Below are positions 57,120-64,000 of a DNA stretch of 64,000 nt, in pieces. The stretch's first letter is position 1, and each line of letters opens with the position of its first letter. Under the pieces are notes generated by a model, which was not told the DNA's origin, did not search any database, and saw only the letters and a list, made by a program, of their open reading frames with translations. The translations under genes and the position numbers were made by a program. Origin of the DNA: Neurospora intermedia (lineage: Eukaryota; Ascomycota; Sordariomycetes; Sordariales; Sordariaceae); assembly GCA_037102815.1 (NCBI GenBank), contig BTPP01000006.1, forward strand, positions 372,001-436,000, written 5' to 3'.

Positions 57120-59076
57120 GAAGCTTCTCTAGTAATCTCCTTACTTTATTAATAGTTCGTATAATAAAGGTACGGTTTAAGGATATTTGTAGAGCGCTTA
57201 AATTAAAAGGTTTGTCGAATATAAGGCTTTGTAAGGTTTTAACGTGAGAGTAAGCTATATATATAAGCCTAGTTTGAAAGTCCTTCTTAGAGATATCTAG
57301 TATAGCTATATCGAGTGTAGAGTCCTATAATTTATATATTATAATAGTATATACTATTATTAAGGGGAATTGTATCCTCTTATATTGGGTATTCTTGTGG
57401 GAGATAAAGTTTCGTGTGATGCGGAAGATAGGAACTATATTCTTAAATCGTTCTTGGTTTAAGTTAGGGAAGTAGTAAGGACTAGTATACCGATTAAATT
57501 TAATTAGTATAATAAAGGGGGGTCTATAAGGATATTCTTTATTATTCATCTTTTAATTAGGGAAAGTACTATCCTAAGCAATATCAAAGATAGTACCCAA
57601 TATACTATTAATTAAGCTAACCTCAGTCTAAAGATTTTCAGTAAGTATTATACAGCTTCCTATTATTAAAGGGAAGTTAAATTGTAGATTATTAATTTTA
57701 ATAGGGTCTATATCTTTAGTACCAACTCCCTTGTAGTTAGTAGGAAGTATAAGGCACAGTTAATATAAGGTTTTTATATACTTAATATTATAAACGGCTA
57801 TATTACTACGTTTAGGGTAAATTCGAAGAGTATATTTAAATTAAACGGCCTCCTCATTAGGCAATCGAATTTTTATCCGAATATATAAGAGTTCCTAGTA
57901 TTAACGAATAGGTTGATTATTGCGTAGTCCTTCGAGTATATTCCTAAATAGGGCTTAATTATCACCCTATTATTATACAATCTACTATAATTCGACGGTT
58001 TTATTAAAAGTATAATAATATTGGCGGCTACCGGCTTCAATTATTAGTAAGATTATCTAATTATAAAAAAGGGATTTCTACATTACTAGCGCTAATTGGT
58101 AGAAATTACTAAATAGTAGAATACTTCTACTACTAAAAAGCACATTCTAGTACTCGGGAAAAGCTTATCGAAGCCTTTAATTAATAAAGTTGAGAGTTCG
58201 AAGTCCTAGCATCGATTTTTCGTCAATAATAAAGTATTAGTATAACTATAGCTTATTCTAGAGTTAAATAAGATTAATACCTTCTAAAGCTACAATAGCC
58301 ACTTCAGAATCATTGGGGTTAATATTCTTAGGTATAATAGGAAGTTTGAATAAGGAATGTAAAGTCTGCCCATCAATATTATTAACTACTACCCTAGTAG
58401 GAGTACTACGAATAATAAAATTATTCTTCCCTCGACTTACAACTATTTATTCTAATTTGAAAGATAGAAGTTTAATAAAATATAACTTACCAGTACCTCT
58501 ACGGCCATTAATTTATAGAAGTAGAGGTAGAATACGACGACGGCATTTAATATTATTATTATAATTTAGAATAGACTAGTAATAGACAATAAATTAATTA
58601 AAAACAACCTTCTAAATTGGATTGAAATTATTAATAGCCGAAGTAGTAACAGTAGGAGTATTTACTATTAAATAGGTATTATCGGCTTTCATATTATACT
58701 AATAATTTAATACTAATAGTAGTAGATTTTGATAATCTAGGTAGTTATACTAATTATATAAGACATTTTAGTTACAGAATCCAAATATCCCAAAATCCCT
58801 ATTATCTTCAGCTCGTTAATAAGCGGGGAGTTCTTTAACCAATACTTGCTACAGTTCTCGTTGTCTCTCTTCTTCAATAGGAGGTTCAAACTTATTATCG
58901 GGTTCTCTATTAGGCATATCGCTATAATAATTATAAGGGTAGTTATAATTACCTATATAAACTTCCGTACAAATTAAATATATATTAGAATATATTTCTA
59001 ACTCTTGACGGATACTATTGAGACCTAGCTTTTGAATACTAAATAAATCTAGGTAATTACAATAGGGATAATGCAA
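57120..59076 (-). pseudogene. Helitron B Pif1-type helicase
   Basis: Read from high to low coordinates: an open lead segment at 59076-58849 (SMPNREPDNKFEPPIEEERQ-like region), Walker A INGRRGTGKLYFIKLL at 58516-58469, IIRSTPTRVVVNNIDGQTLH at about 58410 and FIIDEKSMLGLR (Walker B) at about 58230. An open segment at 57549-57325 has PPFIILIKFNRY and FPLIIVYTIII, then DISKKDFQTRLIYIAYSHVK and QSLIFDKPFNLSALQ. These are the motifs of Helitron helicases in the right order. Key residues of Walker B (DE) are intact, while the last Walker A residue and the HKxQG motif are altered. Several stops separate the segments. Confidence 0.75.
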
Positions 59077-59699
59077 TATAAGCTTAACTCTACACTAATT
59101 TTCATACTAGGCATTATTATCGGATTTATAAATTAAGTAATAGTTAAATACCCTCTTCTTAGCCCGAGCCCCGAAACGACAGTTATTATCGAATTAAATA
59201 AACCATTTAAAGTAACTAATATTTTCGAAGTTATTAGAGCGAGTAAAGTATTTAATATATAGATTACAGGTTTGAACTTATTAACCCCCTAGTTTAATAA
59301 CTATACCTTAGCCTAGTGCCCTATTTAAATAGTAATAATCTATATTAACGACTATACGGGTGCTTTCGTTGAGGGGTAAACTAAGAAGTAGATAATTAAT
59401 TTCTTGAATTAACTAGTTACGTTTAGTAATAAACTAATTTATTATTTTTACAATAAAGGAAATAACGTAATTCCTAGAAGCAATTTGAGGAGTAATTTAT
59501 TGAACTATCTCTTTAAAAGGCCTAGACTACTTTTCTACTTTCGAATAATATTTAGTAATATAATTAACAATAGCGTTATAGCTAGTGCATAGCTAGATAT
59601 CTATATTAGTACACTATACTAAAGTAATAGTCCGGTTATAATTATTTATACGGTTATTATTCCTTACCCCATCGTATAATTAGTACTTTAAGTTGAAAT

Positions 59700-61440
59700 T
59701 GTATGTAAAGTATATTTCTAGATAGTAATTTTTAGGAAAGTGAAACCGGTAGACCTTAAAGATTAGATCCTCGGGACGGAGAGCACTTTAATTGAACCGC
59801 TTAATACAAAGGTAATAATTATTAATATATTTACTATATCGTTGTATCCGGTTTACTATACGGGATAGGAGGTCGAAGGTGGGTAGATATTGGCCTTCTT
59901 CTTCGTTATCTCTAAGGATAATAAATAGGGGATCTCCTTCACCTTATTAGCCGACTCTTTCTAGCTTAGGGTTAAAAATAATTATATAATAACCCTATAA
60001 TTCTATAAACTCCTACCGGGTATTTTTATAGGCTAAATTAGGTATATTAATATATAGTACCTAGTAAATACTATAATTATAACTACTACCTCTTGCTTAA
60101 AACTCAATATAGTACTACCAATCTTCGATTTTAAATTTAAATATTAAGATATACTCTTTAAATAATTCGAATCGTCTTTAGAGGTAATATACTACAATAT
60201 ACGGATTTTCTTTCAAATTCTTTCTTACAATTCTTTTCTAACCGTCGGCAAAGGCAACCTTCTATTCGTTATAGTTGGGTATATAGCGAGCAAGACTTTC
60301 CTAATATATATTGGCCGCGCTAAATATTATAAATATAATTAGTATACCTAATATCTATATATAAGTACGGAATTTACGGCTTTTACGTATCCAATATAGC
60401 CGTATACTATATATAGTATTAGAAAACTTTACAACCGAATTGAAAAACCGACGTACCTTTAGTGCATTAGATTTAACCGCTTCCCTTAATACTTCAATAT
60501 TAGTTAAACCTTCATTATTTATACTACTACGACCGGAGCGAATAAAAAAAGCTGATTTCGAATTAATTTACTTATATATTAAAGTATTAAATATAATAAA
60601 TAGGAATTAGTAATATTGAGTAAACCTCCCGTTATACTATTTGAGTGTATATTTAATATAGTCGGTATAATTAATAGATTAGATACGGGGTTGAACGAAG
60701 TCGGTTTTCCCTTCTAGGTAAAAGGTAGGAAATGCCTATAATAGAATTAGCTGAGATCTATCCTATTTATATATAGGGTGGTTCTATAATAGACTGGGTT
60801 TAAGAAAGGGTTAAATTGGAGGATGTTGGCCGGCCGGTTAAGGTTGAGGTTGTGGAGGTTGAGGTTGCGGAGGTTAGCCGGCGGGTTAATTATATACTAG
60901 TTGAACCGGCACGGTATTTAGTACATCTTATCCTCCACTTTATAACTATTAACGAAGTTGCTCTATATTTATTTAATTAATAATGAGGTTGGGGAGGGCG
61001 GCGACTTCCGGCTCAAATATATTATTTTCTTTTTTATTACCGGTATTATTATCCCCCTCTCTATTAAGATCGAGATTTTAGTTATCCGGGAAATTATCGG
61101 GGTTAAATTTATAGACAGCCAACTTATTATATATATCGCCGTTAGGAAGAGCTTTTAATTCCTTAAATTGAGCCTCTACGATTTTAATATTTTAATATTT
61201 AGGGTAGTGCTATTTTAAGTAGTTAAACTAGATACGAAGCTTAATAGGATTAACTATTATAGTTTATTTTATTCGCCGAATAATACGGGGCTTATCCCTA
61301 GGTCTACGGGGTCGAAGAATAATAATATCTAATTCCTAAGGAAGTTGAAGAAGCTAGTAGTAAACGTAACTAATATTACAAAGGAAATTAATAATATAGC
61401 CGGAATATTTATATTAGGAGCCTTTAATAACCTAAATATT
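59700..61440 (-). pseudogene. Helitron B N-terminal and Rep (HUH) domains
   Basis: At about 61430-61290 the minus strand reads YSGYIINFLCNISYVYY and then ELDIIILRPRRPRDKPRI, matching the conserved N-terminal motif of fungal Helitrons and Helitron A at 23990. At about 60190-60070 it reads IVVYYL, RRFELFKEYIL, KFKIEDW and ARGSSYNYSIYQ; the family motif is ARGSPHxHG, so the HUH histidines are changed to Tyr. A Gly/Val-rich + strand repeat at 60835-60890 corresponds to a proline-rich linker in the coding sense. The + strand frame at 60958-61158 is a shadow of this gene. Confidence 0.7.
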
Positions 61441-63329
61441 TATAAAGATGTAAACCCGGGCAATAAGCTATTCCTTAATTTGGTTGAGGGGGGGTAAAAA
61501 GTTAGGAATATTACTAAAATCCAAATTATTCTTAGTACTAAAATAATGAGGATTATTAGCAACCCTCTAGTTATTACGGTTATAATACTAATAATAATAC
61601 CCGGCGGTTATATATATATTAAACTACCTCTCTTTGTAACGTAAATACTTTTCTATATTATCTTCTTTCTATACGGCCTCGAAAGTCTTAATTAAATTGA
61701 AATTGTTATTAGTAATAGTTCTTACTAGGAGGTCTTCGGGTTAATAAAGTAGATCCTATTTAAATTTAACGCCAGAAAGTCCGGGGAATTGGCGAGGCTT
61801 GGGGGAGGAGAATAGTGCTAATTATTTAAAATTAGGCTATACATCCAGATTTCTCTAAGGCGGACTACGACTTTAGCGAGGTAGTATAGGCCGGGGTGAG
61901 GGCGGCCTATTGGAAGGTAGTAGATTATTATTACAAGTTCGACATATATTACAAAGCTCAAACTCCTCCCTATTGAGATCGGAAAATAACCCTCGCATTA
62001 ATACCCGCCAATACTATAAATAGAATTTATTTTCGAGGTCGGTATTATTATATAGAGTACCCAGCCGGCAATATTTATAAATACTAGACTTAATATACTT
62101 ATCTACTATAGCCCGAGTAATATTATATATTAGGTAAAAGAAATAGTTGTCGTTGGGGTTTAAGTTTAGATTTGAATTTGGACCGGGGTTTTAACCAATA
62201 TTAGGATTATAATCTTCTATATTATCCCTATTTATATTATTATCCAGGTTGTTATTTATATTATTTTTTTAATTATTATCCCTATTATATATACTAACGT
62301 TATATCTTTTCTAACTTTCAAAGGAAGGGGTAATTGAGACTTATTAATTATTATAATAATAATAATAATAATTATACCGAATTTAATTAATTTAGCGACG
62401 GGCTATAGTAGTATTAGGAAAATCCTAGGTAAAAAGTATAATTAGAAGTTATATTTATATTCTTTATTTTAAATAAATATACTTACGAGTTCTTTCCTAT
62501 AGGAAAGAAAGGTATAATTGAACGTATAATACGATTTTGATCTTGAAGTTATATATTAATATTAATAATTCTTCGAGATTATTGTACTAGTTGGGCTGGA
62601 GCCGGTACCGGGGTTGGAGCTAGGGTTAGAGCCGGTACTAGGATTAATACCGGTACTAGGGGTCTTTAGTATAATATTAGTATAGGGGGTACTATTAGTA
62701 GTACTATTAGTAGTACTATGGGCAGAAATAGCTGTAGTTCCTGCTCTAGTAGCTTATTGAATTTTTCTTCGCGGGCAACTATTCTAGCGGGTTAGAATTA
62801 CTAGTTTAGAATTATTAGAGCTATAGTTTAATGGGGTTAAGAATGGGGTTAGAATAGTCGAAGTAGTAAAGGTCTTAGCGGGGGAGGACTTAGCGGTTAC
62901 TATATTAATTATTATACCGGTTATAATCGGTTAGAAGGAGGGGATAGTTTGGTAGTATCTCTTTTCTTATAGCGTATAGCTTATTAATAATATTAGTTGT
63001 TTAATAGGCCGATTAACCGATATTGTCCGAATTGTACCTATAACCCCCCGCGGTTCGGATTATAGTATTACCTATTACTAGGCATCCTATTTACTTATAG
63101 GTAGTAAGACAATACGGTATACTAGGATTCTATTAATAGGATTTACGTATTTTTAAGGATTTACTATTAAGTGGATAATACCGGTTAGTTAGTAAAGGGA
63201 ATGCTAGGGATAGTAATAGATAGGGACCTAATAGATAGGTACTTACCTCTATTTATTTATTATAGTATTCTTTACAATTTTGAACGAACTTAGTAGGATT
63301 TCGCTTATTAATAAACTCGGGGTTAGGCT

Positions 63330-63475
63330 TATATTAATAATATATCTTATAATATTTAGTAGGTATATTTATAATAATAAAAGGAAAGAAACCCTTAGAA
63401 AGAAAGAAACCCCTAGATAGAAGGAAACCCCTAAATAGAAAAGGAAATCCTCCGTACCTACGATAATAGGTTAGT
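63330..63475. repeat. short tandem repeat, AGAAAGAAACCCCTAGA type
   Basis: Three to four imperfect 16-17-bp units (GAAACCCTTAGAAAGAAAG, AAACCCCTAGATAGAAGG, AAACCCCTAAATAGAAAAGG). Confidence 0.6.
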
Positions 63476-63524
63476 AATAGTAAGTAAATGGATAAGAAGA
63501 GGAGAATTGATTTCGATAGACGGG

Positions 63525-63960
63525 ATTTAAAAGTCGGGATTTATATTTACTATTGAATTTAGGGTAATACTTAGTCCCGTTAATTTTCTTACAGGAATAG
63601 AACTTTGGGTTGGTTATAAGGAGGATAGTTTGTATTGAGATAATTTGGTCGCTCTAGAGTTTGAAAATATAATAATCTATTTCGTTATAAATATAAACTT
63701 CGCCTAGTTTTAGAGTACTTGGTTTATTATTAGCCTTAATAGTCTTACGAGGGCTAATACTAGAGACGGTACTTAGTTTATTATTGGCCTTAATAGTCTT
63801 ACGAAGGCTAATACTACGAGTTTAGAGCGAAGTACCGACTTGAAAAGTTGGGATCTATATCTACTATCGAATTCAAGGTAATACCCAATCCTATTAACTT
63901 TCTTACGGGGATAGAACTTTAGGTTAGTAATAAGTAGAGGAGAAAGTTTGAGATTCGAGA
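63525..63960. repeat. direct repeat pair around a 52-bp tandem duplication
   Basis: About 130 bases at 63525-63655 recur at 63836-63960 (GTCGGGATTTATATTTACTA... and GTTGGGATCTATATCTACTA..., both ending in GGAATAGAACTTTGGGTT-like sequence). Between them a unit of about 52 bp, TTTATTATTAGCCTTAATAG..., is present twice (63721-63822); each carries an inverted pair ATTAGCC/GGCTAAT. The segment has no coding signal and is cut by the window end. Confidence 0.7.
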
Positions 63961-64000
63961 TTGGGGGGGAGGCGAAATTCTTATACCCTGCGCGGGCTAC

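Larger units (their letters stand above)
55946..63250 (-). mobile_element. Helitron B (RepHel), decayed, inverted relative to Helitron A
   Basis: Minus-strand element with the same plan as Helitron A: N-terminal domain near 61440-61270, Rep HUH domain near 60220-59700, Pif1-type helicase at 58520-57120, and a 3' tail to about 55946 that aligns with 29150-30035. The far end (63030-63250) aligns with 21290-21480. It is less damaged than Helitron A, and several family motifs are nearly intact. The 3' end shows AAGAACCTTCCCGTGCTTCC with a TGCCAAG/CTTAGCA inverted pair. Confidence 0.75.

Noticed and set aside
58313-58564. 83-codon + strand frame
   Set aside because: The minus strand here encodes the Walker A and following motifs of the Helitron B helicase; the + frame is its shadow.
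60958-61158. 66-codon + strand frame and longer + strand protein-like reading to about 61800, considered as a cargo gene of Helitron B
   Set aside because: The minus strand in the same place reads the conserved N-terminal Helitron motif (IINFL...ELDIIILRPRRP), so the + reading is a shadow.

Overview
This window looks like an AT-rich transposon graveyard from a filamentous ascomycete (Pezizomycotina). The evidence is the dense stop-laden AT-rich sequence, the fact that repeat copies differ from each other almost only by C/T and G/A transitions (the mark of repeat-induced point mutation, RIP), the fungal element families present, and TTAGGG/CCCTAA telomere-type motifs. I see no intact host gene, no rRNA, no functional tRNA and no CRISPR array. 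The longer GC-richer islands (about 14.4-15.1, 34.6-34.9, 36.0-36.4, 40.7-41.2 and 49.3-49.7 kb) are small insertions that RIP touched less.

Layout. 1-1945: 3' end of a LINE (LINE-A copy 0) sitting in a Ty3/Gypsy copy (Gypsy-A1, minus strand, 1946-4618, 5' LTR at 4361-4618). 4619-6492 and 32715-33250: two halves of one older stretch ending in a LINE ORF2 tail, split by Gypsy-A2. Gypsy-A2 runs from 6498 to 32709 on the minus strand with both LTRs and a GTAAC target duplication; it is spread over 26 kb because two blocks landed in its reverse-transcriptase region: LINE-A copy 1 (11070-18722, 13-bp target duplication, itself carrying a 695-bp insertion) and an 11-kb block (19103-30176) holding a repeat called here Y and Helitron A. 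33.2-36.4 kb: small repeats, including CCCTAA-bearing units, a 16-bp telomere-like tandem array and two MITEs with 8-bp target duplications. 36.4-37.7 kb: unidentified decayed coding sequence. 37.7-48.0 kb: a second copy of Y, split by a chromodomain Gypsy (Gypsy-B, 39156-47821, both LTRs, 5-bp duplication). 48.0-55.9 kb: LINE-A copy 2 with a CCCTAA repeat and a 5'-truncated LINE-A piece inserted, then LINE-A copy 3 in inverted orientation. 55.9-63.2 kb: Helitron B on the minus strand. 63.3-64.0 kb: tandem and direct repeats.

The most unusual item is a second gene in the 3' region of LINE-A. Downstream of ORF2, and on the opposite strand, there is a reading frame of about 325 codons with one 52-55-nt interval that looks like a spliceosomal intron. 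Three independent LINE copies keep the same start position, the same stop and exon lengths divisible by three, although RIP has scarred each one. Gypsy-A2 also shows a coding-like stretch antisense to its pol gene, between pol and the 3' LTR. Both deserve a second look.

All interpretations rest on reading the sequence by eye; family names for LTR elements, LINEs and Helitrons rest on recognisable protein motifs, while boundaries rest on target duplications and copy-to-copy comparison.
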